64,000 bases of DNA, from positions 526,568-590,567 of the forward strand of contig SJOL01006397.1 of assembly GCA_004794785.1 (NCBI GenBank), written 5' to 3'. The DNA is from Opisthorchis felineus (Eukaryota > Platyhelminthes > Trematoda > Opisthorchiida > Opisthorchiidae). The position numbers were made by a program, and so were the translations under genes. Positions 38,204 through 49,894 of this stretch are shown piece by piece (position 1 is the stretch's first letter; each line of letters opens with the position of its first letter). The notes below the pieces were generated by a model. That model was not told the origin of the DNA, did not search any database, and was given only the letters and a program-made list of their open reading frames with translations.

Positions 38204-39506
38204 TGTGGTTTGCAAACTAAGCAAAATTTCTCTGGCAGATCTGTCGCAGACGCAAGCCAACTATAGAGGTCATACCCATGAAATGAGATGCCACTAGTGA
38301 TTTATTCAGACGACTAGGACGTACGAGAAATCAAGCCTTCTGCTCAGACAGCCGAGTTTGAGAGAAGGTTCTAGTCAGTAGTTTGATTTGTTCGACTGAA
38401 ACACCCTTTGTGTTTCCCTTTGTTCTTAGAATCCGTTTAGTGTATTTGGATATGTTACAGTGTTTCGAAGCTATGCTCGATCACGTTAAACTGACCAGAT
38501 GAAAACACCTGGAATACTTTTTGCTTCAGATTTCTGGTTAACAAAACCGAAGGTGGATAGACACCTCAGTTGAGATTGACTCAAACAGCTATTCTTTTGT
38601 TTGCTAACAAGTCATGTTGGATCGAATTAGCAGAAATCGCTTGACAATCTAGTTGTGCAAAGGAGCGAAACGAAAAGTAGGCCAAACGTTTGTGAAGTGA
38701 AAAGTTCAAAAAAAGTCCGCACTCAGTTGTACGCACTCGTGCTGGCTAAAGCAGTCCAATGTTTGGATGATATGGTCCCAATACAGCACTTAACGACAAG
38801 GTTGTCACTGTGAAACACCACAATGGAAGCGTTTCGGAAAACGGACAATTTACGCACAGTCAGCAGTCCCCCTAAAGTGGTCGGCCTCGGTGTTTGCTAA
38901 GGCCAGTCGATCTAGAGAGCAAATCCATGAAGTAAATATAAACTCCTTTCAAAATTTAATTCTGAAACGGTCAACTAAGTCGTATCTTTTTGTCGAGACG
39001 AATGACATTTTGTGATGCCTAAACACTAGCCACTGGGGGACTGGTATATCTCGCTCACTACCAAAGGTGCATCCGTAAGATGGACGTTAAGGCTGAAACT
39101 CAGATTAGTTGTAGGTGGTTGCGGGAATACGAATAAAACATATATAGCAGTCAGTTTCTAAGCCGTCACAACACGCATGGGAATAGAGCTACGGGATCAA
39201 CTACGTAACATATCCATACATAGTTCACCGGGATTTTGTCGCATGACGAGATTTGTAATACAAGATTAAAAAAACGTAGCAGTATAAAGAAACTGATAAA
39301 AGCAACTCCTACGCGTTTAATTCCTGTAGTCGGGTTTTAAGATCACCGTCATAAAAGTGTCGAATGTTCTCAATCCACCTGAAGCAAACGTGCAGGGTTC
39401 GTGTAAAGCTCATGGTAAAACAATGTGGCTCAACAAAGTAGTTCACCAACTGAATCCAGAAAAGTGTGGTTGTGAACAAAGTTAAGTAAAACGGAATCCA
39501 ACATAC

Positions 39507-40135
39507 TTTGCAACCTTCACAGGTGAATACTCCATAATGAGCTCCAGTTGACTTGTCTCCACATACAACGCAGGCTCGCAGCAGAACACCAGCTTGAGCT
39601 GTTTGTCCCACATTCTCTGTGGACGAATGGGTGTCGGCTGCGAAAGAGGAATCTGATTGCGCAGATAATGACCCGGGCCTATTTACCGAAAACTCTTGAT
39701 GGTTAAGCTGAAATTCGCTCACAAAAGGAAATTTATTGCACGATGTCGTACTAGCCTGTTGATAGTTCCAACTGTGTGATTCATTTGGTGGAGAAAAAGT
39801 GAAAGGGTCCACTTCAGTAAAGTGATTATTTTTGACTGATTTGTCCGAACGAGAATATGTGTCCAGCATATTGGGCTGGTGCTGGATAGTCGCAGTGGTC
39901 TGACTGTCACATGAGGATAGGATGCTTCTAGTGGAGATCAATGAGTCTGGCGCCGAATGCAGTGACCGATCAAATGTCCCGGGACAACTGGGACTGAGGC
40001 CTTCACTGGGAACGGTGCAAAGTGAACTAGGCGCGTGTGCAACGGAAGTGCCTGCCTTCGTGTAAAAGGACGAACGGATATCTTGGCAGTGTGAACTTTC
40101 GCAAATGTAATCCACGCTGTGAGATTCCGATGCAT
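39507..40135 (-). CDS. Nuclear receptor exon 2: A/B region and first zinc module
   Basis: The acceptor TTCTGCTTTCCACAG precedes 40135 and the donor TGCAAA|GTATGT follows 39507. It encodes residues 258-467, phase 1 in and phase 0 out. Most of it is Ser/Thr-rich and probably disordered. The last part is CVVCGDKSTGAHYGVF then TCEGCK, the first zinc module with all four Cys (about 446, 449, 463, 466) and the start of the P-box. Reading past the donor gives a plausible but spurious extension (VCWIPFYLTLF), which should not be taken as protein. Confidence 0.93.
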
Positions 40136-42099
40136 CTGTGGAAAGCAGAAAATAGAAATCAATTTGGAATGAAAATTTTAATTCGAACTTAAATGCATCA
40201 CGTTAAAACGGACAAAACCCAGAACCTATGGGAAAAAGTGGGACCTTGCCATGCATGACCTCGTTTCAGAAGAAGTTATACTTGTCAATCCTCGTTGATA
40301 AGTCATAGAGGATAAATATTTCTGTCATGTGGACGTTTTCTGTCGAGCCTATGATATGGCGCTAGCTAGATACAAGTGTCATAAAGACTGTCGAAATACT
40401 GTTGACAAACTGGGAAACAATCAATCAGTTCGCTCATGACATCAAACTAACGGACAAAAGCAATTCATGAAGTATCAGATTTAAACGATTTTGACACCTT
40501 ATTGAATTCCTTAGCTTGCCTGATCACACTAGCTTTCCAAAAAGTCTCACATCCCAACTGGATCGTACCTTCATTAATGACTTGGAACTATGTTCCATTT
40601 GTGGTTTCGTCCTCCTTGGTACCTATGAATATTGCAAATGGTGTTGCTTTCCAGAATTTACGATAGGAAGAGTAACCCGATTAAAGCTGGCTGGAAAGCA
40701 GCACATACAAGTGCTTTATGCGTCTGGGAATTTTTCAAAGGCGGACGATATGATTGCTTCAATCGACGGTCCGTATGCTCCCGGACTAAGGCATGTGGTC
40801 TCGACGTTCTATACCTCATCTTATTGAAAATGTAACGCTGTCCTCTGATTCCTCACTGACTGAATTGTTTAATATGTGCATGCCTCCAATACGCAATAAT
40901 ATTTGGAGATCCGCAGGCATAACCTCACTCCCAACGAAATGTACCAAAATGTTCCGCCCGAAAAGTTCACAAATTCTTAAGTGGTTTTTGAAGGACCCTT
41001 TGAAATAGATGGTACGAAACTTGTAACAGTCAGTCCCGTCCAAAGCTTGACGCTGTGGCCTTAATCTTGAATTCTGTCGCCTACATACCACTAACTTACC
41101 GACAACGTCACTTCGACTGGTGATGAAACGTCTGCAGCCAAATTGTCCAGGCCAAAAAACAGAATAACAGCTAGGTCCTATTTCTTTCGTCAAAAAGTTC
41201 GTTATTGCATGTATCTATTCGCATTGGCTATACTACTACTGTTTGGTTTCCCCAAAAATAAGAAAGCTTTTGCCTTTCCCTCTAGCTACCTTAAACTGAA
41301 TACTAAATGTGGCAGTGGACTTTCGCGTGTGCTCCTTTCTGGTATCGCCATCAATGAGCACCTCACGCCGAATGATAATTAGCCGCTTGGGGTCTATTTG
41401 ATGGGTTTTGAAAGCCATCTCGACCATTTAGACATAATAAAGATTTAATGCTATTTCTACTCGTACTGCAACGCTGATCTCATTCGGCCTACCTTCCTGT
41501 TAGGCGCAATTCTATCTGGTCTATTCATCAACTGCATCCCCTGGTGTAACCTTACGTTTATACCTCTAGTATGTATTGCGTCTTGCTGTTTGTTTAGCGC
41601 TGAAAATTCGCTCGGGTGGGCGCTTGCAGCTGTCGTTGATTCAGCATATCAATTCCGATAAGATCGCAGCTAATAGATCCAACCTGGAAACAGTGATGAA
41701 TCTTGTGTGGACTCGTGTAGCCCTCACCCTTGAGAACGTACGACATAAGTCACTAATTCACAGCCCCAGGTACCCAACTGTACCATACTCAACTGATATA
41801 AAACCCCTCGACATACGAAGCACATGTCTCTTTCAACATGTGAGTTGCATTCCATATGAGTAATACCACCGTTTCTCCGGATTTGGTATCAACCAACAAT
41901 CATCCGCCCAAAATCGAATCCAGCTTCAAGCAACAAAGGTCGCAGAAGGCTCTACGACTAGGTAGAACTATTGGGCTAACACAACCAAAATATTACTATA
42001 AGGACAAATACATTTGAATAGGCTCCTGGCAGAAAGCTGTCCGAGAGCCGACAAAACAACGGAAAAAATCTTGAGCAACATCCAATCACTCCCATAATC

Positions 42100-43873
42100 C
42101 TATGGGTGAGACTGCTGAAGTGGGCACAGTCAGGTCCTGTCAGATATCTTAAGGGAATTCCGAGCCTCTGGTCCGGATGACCTCCCACCCGCATTGTTCA
42201 AAGATGGGGGTGAAGTCCTCAGTCAGCACTTGTCTGATCTGTTCGCTTGCATTTGGGAAAAGGAGTCTGTCCCAGACAACTGGGGAGAGTCGGTGATAGT
42301 GCCCATTCTCAAAAAAGGGGCTCGTAGTGAGTGTGGCAACCACAGGGGAATCAGCTTGACCCCGGTCGTAACGAGACTGTTGGCGTCACTCGTGCTTCGT
42401 CGCCTTACGGTGGCTCGTGAAACACTGACTCGAGAGCAGCAAGCGGGATTCCGGCCTGGTAGGGGTTGCGTTGACCAAATCTTCACACTTCGTCAGGTGC
42501 TAGAACAACGCCATACGTATGGGCGACCCACGATTCTAGTATTCCTGGATTTCCAAGGCGCATTCGACTCGGTTGACCGGTCTGTTCTTCTTGACACGCT
42601 TGCCCACCAAAGAATGCCCCGGAAGTTTGTGAACATAATAAGCTCTTTGTATTCTCGGACTTCCGGACGTGTGAGAGTATACGGCGAGCTCTCCAAGAGC
42701 TTCCGTACACAAGGCGGTGTCCGTCAGGGATGCCCACTCTCTCCTTTCCTATTTAATTTCGTGATCGATGAGATAATGAGACGAACGCTGGAAGGTCTCC
42801 AAAACCCCGGTGTTCAGATAGCCTGTGACGAAAACCTTGTCGATCTGGAATATGCAGACAACATCGTTCTCATGTTCGAAGAGGAGGAGAGGGCGCAGGC
42901 CTTTTTGGATGAACTGACCAAAGTCATCCCGTCCTTTGGTATGCACTTTGCACCCACAAAGTGTAAGGTCATGCTGCTGGACATGCAGTCACTGAACATG
43001 CCACTTACAATCCAGAGAGAAGCACTGGAAGTTGTGGAGCGTTTTACGTATCTGGGAAGTTGTATTAGTTCTGATTGTAGTGTGACAGACGAGGTCAATG
43101 CACGAATCTACAAGGCTCGGGTCGCGTTTGCTAATTTGAGGCACATATGGCGTCAAAGTGGTGTATCCCTGAAACTCAAGGGTCGTGTGCATCAAGCTAC
43201 AGTGCGGGCTGTTTTGTTGTATGGCTGTGAGACCTGGCCTGTTCGAGCAGTGGAACTGAGACACCTTCAGGTCTTCGACAACCTTCCTCTCAGAACCATA
43301 GCTCGTATGGGTTGGTGAATCCGTAACGAGGCAGTTAGAAAGCGAGTGCCCGGATGTGCAACGGCGACTTCCATTGAAGAATGTGTTCAGCACCAGAAGC
43401 TGCGTTGGTTGGGACACGTGTTGCGTACTGCGCACGCCGAATCGTTTGCCGAAGAGAGTGCTGTTTTCCATGCCCAATTCAGAGTGGCGGAAGCAGAGAG
43501 GTGGCCAACCCTTGACCTGGCAGAGGGGTATGAAAGAGGTTACGAAAAGTTCGGGTGCTGTCGGTGCTACTCGCCTTCCAGGATGGGGATCACGTGATTC
43601 TCACTGCACGTGATAGGAGATGCTGCAAGATATGGCTGCCAACCGATGTCCTTGGCGATCTTGTCAGTTTCTATCCAGATTGCCTGAATGAGTGTCTGGA
43701 GGTGTAGGCACCTCGGAATGGTTGTAGTAAGCTGGCACTAAGTCCCTTCCCCGTCCACCTTTATTCTTTCCTTCACAATAAGGCTTTCAAATACATCATG
43801 GTTGTACGGCAGTGAAGCATCGGTGTTGAACACTGATGTCATGCTGTCGATGATGATGATGATGATGAATTCC
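42100..43873 (+). mobile_element. RTE-like retrotransposon, 5'-truncated, with 3' tail
   Basis: The element begins within the region between endonuclease and RT near 42100 and runs through the RT, a degenerate C-terminus and a 3' untranslated region. It ends TGAAGCATCGGTGTTGAACA, CTGATGTCATGCTGTC and a (GAT)n tail at about 43853-43867. Truncation at the 5' end is normal for target-primed reverse transcription. It is inserted in the first receptor intron, antisense to the receptor. Confidence 0.85.
42140..43318 (+). pseudogene. RTE-like reverse transcriptase, nearly intact
   Basis: Open from at least 42140 (LREFRASGPDDLPPALF) to a premature TGA at 43316. RT blocks in order: NHRGISLTPVVTRLLASLV, QQAGFRPGRGCVDQIFTLRQ, ILVFLDFQGAFDSVDR, GGVRQGCPLSPFLFNFVIDE, LEYADNIVL and FAPTKCKVMLLD. 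The order and wording are those of RTE-clade elements. The catalytic box is YADN rather than YADD (codon at 42860), which should abolish polymerase activity. After the stop the C-terminus continues in frame (IRNEAVRKRVPG) and then shifts frame near 43430. It is a recent but inactive copy. Confidence 0.85.
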
Positions 43874-44702
43874 GAGCACTTCTAACACAAAATCGTCAAA
43901 CTAGAACCTGCAGTCTTCACCAGAATATCGAGCACTTCTATGTACTTTGTACGATTCGACATAAATCAAGTTAAGATCGGTATTTGTCTACCATTGTGTC
44001 AAGAGCTTCCGTCACAGTGGTCCTCTGAAATCTATTTCTGAGCATATATTGCACAAAATGAGGTTTCCCTGACACCACTTTGGTGCTGATCCACCTCCAA
44101 AGTGACGCCGCAAACGTCTAACGGACCACACGGCAGAAAACTCAAGGCCAATTGATTTACCGAAGTGCTACAAACTTGCAACAAAACACTTCTTTGGTGT
44201 ACGGCGATGCAACTAGTCCTTGCATTCGAAGGTGTATCAATACTCCCCCACTAGACTATTGTTAGCAATGGGGCTTTACGTCTGCTTCCCTTTCCTACGA
44301 TCAACCCATATTTGCTGTTGTTGGTGAGCCGTCACGAATGGGCATATCTCAGCGATGCAGTAACATAGGAATGCCTGGCATCCAAATACGATTTGCTGGT
44401 TAACAGGGGGCACACTACTGGACATCTGAGTAGGCTAGGAAACCACATACGGTTTGCACTGAACAAAATGCGGTGCTGAGAGCAAGCCTTCGGTGTTGAA
44501 GTGGACCCGAGGGAATAAGATTGGCGGCGAACACGAGAGGACTGTCACAAGCCAAGAGCCGGCCTAAAAATGATGGCATAACAATAGGCACTGGCTTATC
44601 AAGCTACTGGCGTCAACCGTCAATTCCTGTAGGTTTCAACGTAGTAGTGCATCTCCGTCAGTAGAGTACCACGCAAATGCTACCGAGTGCAGCCCACTAA
44701 CA

Positions 44703-44736
44703 CAATAATAATACTAATAATAATAATAATAATCAT
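44703..44736. repeat. TAA/ATA microsatellite at a SINE end
   Basis: A run of AATAATAAT units abuts the 3' end of the reverse SINE at 44.74 kb and probably represents its tail. Confidence 0.6.
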
Positions 44737-44738
44737 TC

Positions 44739-44851
44739 AGCTGCAACACTTCTTCATGTCTAGCTACCATGTCACCCGAAAGGATCGCGAGGGCTGAAAT
44801 ACTTCCAGCCCGTAAGCTCGCACCTAAACCACTGAGCTATCTCGAGCCCAA
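44739..44851 (-). repeat. tRNA-derived SINE, copy 4 (internally deleted)
   Basis: The reverse orientation shows CGCGAGGGCTGAAATACTTC, then AGCCCGTAAGCTCGCACC and ACCACTGAGCTATCTCGAG (A-box region). The body between the CTGGGATACTG core and the tRNA head is missing, so the B box is lost. Confidence 0.7.
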
Positions 44852-45057
44852 TAGCATACCATCAAGGTGGTAATGGATAACCTGGCATGCGTTCTCGGAC
44901 TGGCTTATCACATGCAACTACATCGATGGAAACCGTCGCAAAATGTGTAATGCCATGGTTTGCGCACAACAGCATGTGAAACCACTAGAACGCCATGCAC
45001 GCGCATAAAACTGGTGAACCACAACACGTAGAAGACGTACTCAAGGACTATGAATAT

Positions 45058-46400
45058 GGCCATCATCATCGTCATCAGCTGTAAAAACCGTGGTTATAGC
45101 TGCCACAGTTTCGTTCACCGATGATTTGGGTAGTCGGGGTAGATAGCTGCGCATTGGAGGCGGGAGCTGACATAATTGATGTGTAAATACGGGGTTGTCA
45201 GTGGACTTCTCTTTGGAGAGATTGGGAGGGGAGCTATGCATTGAAGGCAATAGCTTGGATGCATGAGCACCATTGAAAGCGCGACTGGGCCATGTCTGAC
45301 AGTGTCTCTAACCATTGTGTCCCGTCTCGGTGTCCCCATCCAGGGAGACCGCAATGACCAGCGCAGCTGGGTTCGCTGGTAAAAGCTTTCATGTTTCCCT
45401 GCAAAGTAATTATTTCACCTCCCCTAACTACTTCCCACCCTTCACGTGGTTATGCGAAAAAAGTCCTTCGAAGAAGTCGGTCGACTGGTATATGCAGTAC
45501 TTGACTAAGCCGGCGCAACCCATGGAGTGTGATCAGTTCATCTATCGTGGGTGAGCTATTTCTTCCGAAGACCATTCGACGTACTTCAGCGCTGCTGATC
45601 CGGTGTTCGCACCAGACTTGGACAATGCTCTGAAGGCATGGATAGTCAAACACTGAGAGCCTTTTGACGTCCTCAGCGCGCAGCGGCCAGGTATCTGATC
45701 CGTACAATAATATGGAGCGCGCCGCAACATTGTAAACTAGACCCTTGACGGATAAGCTGATGTCACGTCTACTCCACAGGAGATGCAGATTCACAAAAGC
45801 TGCTCTCGCCTTCCCAAGCCGGATGGAAATAGAATTTTTCACGAGACCACTGGCACTAACACAATTGCCCAGGAAAACAAATTTTTCCATTACCTCAATC
45901 GGCTCACCCAACCTTGCAGCAGCACTTTACACTTTATATGTGTGAAGCGCATGCCAAACTGTGAGGCAGAATCACTTTTTATTTATTCATTATTTGTATT
46001 ATATATATATATATANNNNNNNNNNNNNNNNNNNNNNNNNNNNNNNNNNNNNNNNNNNNNNNNNNNNNNNNNNNNNNNNNNNNNNNNNNATATATATATA
46101 TACATAATATTGTTTGCATTACGACAGCGTCAGATCCAAGAAGAGCTATGTCATCTGCCTAATTGATATCTACGAGCAAATGCCCCGGGAGAGCCTCGAC
46201 ACCACAGGCATTAGAGGATGGTAGTGAGTCTTCTATAATCGTATCAACGAAGAAGTTGAAGAGAAAACGTGAAAGAGGACAACCTTACCTGACACCACTG
46301 AATGTGGTGAACTCAAGCGAGAGCTTCCCGTAGACCTTCACATGTCCACGGGATTTGGCGTACAGCGCCAAATAATGTTGGATATTACTCAGCTTTATCT
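45058..46400 (-). mobile_element. Second RTE-like family, interrupted copy
   Basis: In minus-strand order: an RT piece near 46390-46110 (HVKVYGKLSLEFTTF, CPLSRFLFNFFVD), then the AT repeat and assembly gap, then a C-terminal piece 45911-45450 with FVFLGNCVSASGLVKN, AARSILLYGSDTWPLRAEDV and LITLHGLRRLSQVLHIPVDR. The 3' end reaches about 45060, where a short ATC-type tail appears. It is clearly related to, but different in sequence from, the element at 42-43.9 kb. A 3' fragment of the same family lies at 56.4 kb. Confidence 0.75.
45992..46110. repeat. AT microsatellite containing an assembly gap
   Basis: A run of AT dinucleotides flanks 74 N at 46016-46089 on both sides. The true repeat length is unknown. 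It falls inside the second-family RTE copy. Confidence 0.9.
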
Positions 46401-46419
46401 ATACGACAGTCAAAGAAAG

Positions 46420-47510
46420 TCACTTCTGGTGTCATTGTAGGCTTAACGCTCCGGAACATCCAGGGCATTTAGGTGGGGTTTTGCAGGCACAAATAAGGAC
46501 AACCTAGAAATAGAACCCAATTTCATCCACCTTGGAACAACCGGGAACGGCATTAATGACCAGCAAAACCCAGAAAGCATACGTATGGCGCTCTGTAGTT
46601 AGCCATGGTTCGAATCGACTCGATGCACAATGATACTGATTATTGAAAGTCACTTCTAGCACCATCGGGGCCTTAAAGCACCGAATAGTACAGTGTGCTA
46701 AGGCATCTTCGTAGATTTTAGTCTGTACGGCAATCGTCACGGAGAGACACCTCTAGCACCGTTGCAGGCTCATCTATCTGACTTCACGAAGCTAAGGTGC
46801 ATCTGTTGAATTTACTTTGCCCACCAACGTCCCGCCGACGAACAACTGTGGGTCCATTGGTGGCTGATCAATCCAATGAGGCCACCACAAACAAGACCGC
46901 AGTCGCTGCAGATCCAGCTAGTTCGGTCAGATGGTAACCTTGTCTTACATGGTTTAGCTCTCTGTTGCGAAGTTAGGCACTGTTGAATTGACGAATCCCA
47001 GTTCGTATCATCTTCTAGCATGTCGTTCCGTTTCGTGATTTGTGGTCGTCTATACAGCATTTGAGCGTATGCACGGTCACGGACGTTTGGTCTGCCAATC
47101 TCGGGTGCAGTGAAGATGTGGATTGATGCTACGGGTTCTCTGTCGAGCTTTCTCTTCGTGCGATCGGACAGGGCAAAACCGATAACATGGTCTCGTTTTC
47201 TTCTGTCGGGTGACCGATCCCGTAGAATGTGTTTCTGAAGTTCTGGACGAAGACCTCCTTGGTCAGCCAGACGTTTTTCGATGAGGACCACCACGTCGAA
47301 TCCGAATCTCTTTAGTTCTATCGCAGTACGGTCGACCTGATTATCGCCTCGTGCTCGGAAGTTCCACGAACCAACGGTTAACGGTTTCCTGGGGTGTGAT
47401 CACTTGCAATTTAGCTGTACGATAGGCGACTTAGCATGGGTGTGACTACCTGGCCTACAGAGACCGCGCTTTAGACTAGTTACACAGTCCTGGAGTTTTT
47501 ATCAGTGGGA
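46420..47510 (-). mobile_element. Compact RTE derivative: endonuclease start joined to C-terminal zinc finger
   Basis: The minus strand from about 47400 reads GSWNFRARGDNQVDRTAIEL, DVVVLIEKRLADQGG and HVIGFALSDRTKRKL, the N-terminal part of an APE-type retrotransposon endonuclease. It continues, without any RT, into RTSWICSDCGLVCGG and LIGLISHQWTH, a C-x2-C-x12-H-x3-H finger like those at the C-terminus of related elements. The downstream 3' part holds three copies of a motif like CTTCTAGCACCATCGG (near 46422, 46656 and 46749). A second copy with the same junction lies at 61.2-62.3 kb. Confidence 0.65.
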
Positions 47511-48500
47511 TGTCAGTTTTTTTTGGCCCGGTGGTTAACCCGGCTTCGGCAACGAAGATCCACGCATCCGGGGTATCAGACCTTAGGAATGTCCTTTATT
47601 AGCCCGCTCTCTCCAGTGGATGGGCAGCGGTTCGCGCCCACTAAATAGGAGACATGAGCGCTTCGACTGGACTGCCGTTGACCCCTATGCGCCGTCAAAA
47701 GGACCGTTGCCCCAGCATCTACCCGAACAACCCAATATGCATGGCACTCCGGTCAAAGCAAATGCCGGGGGAGGGCAGTCATGGTCAAACGATGGCAGAG
47801 GGCCATCTACTACCAGATTCCTCAAGCGAGGTGGAACCACAACCTGCTATCGGCCTTTTTGATTAGATGCCAAATGTAGGCACAAGATAGTGTTCTAGAA
47901 CATCTAGTCTTTGCCCCATAAAGGGCATGATAGGCCGTGCCAGCAGTTCCGTACTGGAAAATAGCTAGGTGGCGGGGTTGGGTGGCCTGCTCTGCGGAGG
48001 GCGTGTGTGCGCCTATATATACCACCAGTCTGAGACATCCTGGTCGGGCTCAATCTGTTGGGATCGTCCCGAAAGTGCAGTGACCAGGGAATATGCGAGT
48101 TTTATGCTCTGATACGATCCAGCCAACTCAAATCGTTCCGAATTCAGAACGAACTGCCTGATATAGATAGACAAGGTGGATGAAACTAAAGCGGCACGCC
48201 GGGAACATCAGTGACGAATCATATGGGGATCCCATAGGCCTAGGCTCTACTCACTAAAATCACCCACCAAGCAGTGCAACCGAACTTAAAGTTTTACAAT
48301 AACGGTTAAGAAAAGTCTACACCCGTTGAAAATGGACATGTTCTATCGGGAAACTCCATGAGCAAATGGTAACTAGTCGCGCAGAGATGAAGTACCATTA
48401 AGAACATAGATGTAAGGTCCAGGCATCTCCTCGACTATTCTGGACTGCTTTGTCCATGAAATCATCGAAGGAAATATATCTTTCACATAATAATAAATAA
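47511..48500. other. Probable leader of the compact RTE derivative, then unclassified sequence
   Basis: 47511-47870 lies 5' of the endonuclease start in element orientation and has the GC-rich look of a leader, but I cannot confirm its limits. From 47870 to 48500 I recognise nothing. Confidence 0.3.
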
Positions 48501-48504
48501 GTAA

Positions 48505-48690
48505 TCGACCGGCTATAAGACCCTTGCGATGTGCAGCCACCAAGCCACCCGAAGAGAGAACGAAGGCCAAGATACTGCCAGATTAACTAAGCCTGGACAG
48601 GACTAATCAAGATTCCAAGGTTGGGTCCCAACCACGGACCTTTTGGTCAGTAAGTCAGTTCCTTAATCATGGAGTCATCTCGAGCCCATC
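48505..48690 (-). repeat. tRNA-derived SINE, copy 5
   Basis: The reverse orientation shows CAAGATACTGCCAGATTAAC, AAGCCTGGACAGGACTAATC, GGTTGGGTCCCAACCACGG (decayed B box) and CCTTAATCATGGAGTCATC (A-box region). An AATAA-rich run precedes it at the tail side. Confidence 0.75.
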
Positions 48691-49894
48691 ACTTTCACAT
48701 GAACAACAAAATGCAAACAAGCATGTCACACAACGGCCCTTCTACACTGGATTGGAAGCATTATGAACTGCTTTCGGGAACCGATCACTGAGCATGGTAA
48801 CAATTAACATCTTTCCAAAATGTTTTATGACCATACATCATTAAACGTATACAGTTCAGAGAATAGTGGATCGGTGCATAGCTACCATCTGAAAGTAACC
48901 ACGTACTGGTGGTCGTAAATAGGGATGATGCTCTCTGGTTTGTCAGTTGATGATTGGGTTGGTTTGGTCAAAACGGATTATTGGTCACAGGGTAAACGCA
49001 CTGAGTTACAGCTGATAAACACAATCTTCCTTCATACAGAATCGATGTAATTCAAGTACCCGTCTCAACCAGGATAGGACAGTCTGCCATCCTCCGACAC
49101 TTAGCCGCCGGTGTGACATCAGTATGTCGATACAGGCATACTGTTTTATGGATAGGAAATGTGGTCTGTATGCGCAAAGGATGCAAGAAAACTCTCGGTG
49201 TTTGATTATCGTATCTCTGAAGCATTGATCGGTTATGATGGGGAGTAGCAATGCTAGGTAGACTTACGAAGAAACTCTGCAGTGATGGATTCATAGGTTG
49301 CGCCGGTTAGGATATGCACTTCGCATGCCAGAGGACTGTAAACCTAACAGAGCTCTTACCGTCCAACCTTGTACTGAGTGGAAACGACTGAGGCGGACGA
49401 ACGTAGTCGAGAGGCAATGAAATTAATCTCAGTTGGGTTGACAGCTGCCGCCTGTCTGGATGGGGACCCCGAGAACTCAACCGATCAGTCATTAATGGCA
49501 CTGGAAGGCATGACTAAATCACATAAACGGTGGCGCTCCTGCATCAAGGCTATCACCCTCGGAAAGTAACTGCCCGGTTTCTCGTTGCTTCAAATATATT
49601 GACCGATTCAACATGAACTAACTGACTATGCGATCATCTCCAATGCCTAACTATACTTCCCCTGCTCTCCAATCTTCCGATGAACAAAACGGTAGCTGCT
49701 GGAAACAACGTATCCTTAGTAGAAGCTTTATAGCTACTGAACTGAACTGAATTAAACCTGTTCCAATCCAACCTGTGAAGCTAATACTAAACCCTATTAT
49801 TTTGGGGAAGACCTGCCAAAACCAGACGGTGATACACACAAGAACTAATCGAAACTATATGAAGTTGAACGGCCGAAACGGAAAGCGGACAAAC
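48691..49894. other. Receptor intron 1, no gene recognised
   Basis: Ordinary intron sequence on the 3' side of the first coding exon. The open frame of exon 1 continues to 49845 past the chosen donor, which is expected and not coding. Confidence 0.4.
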
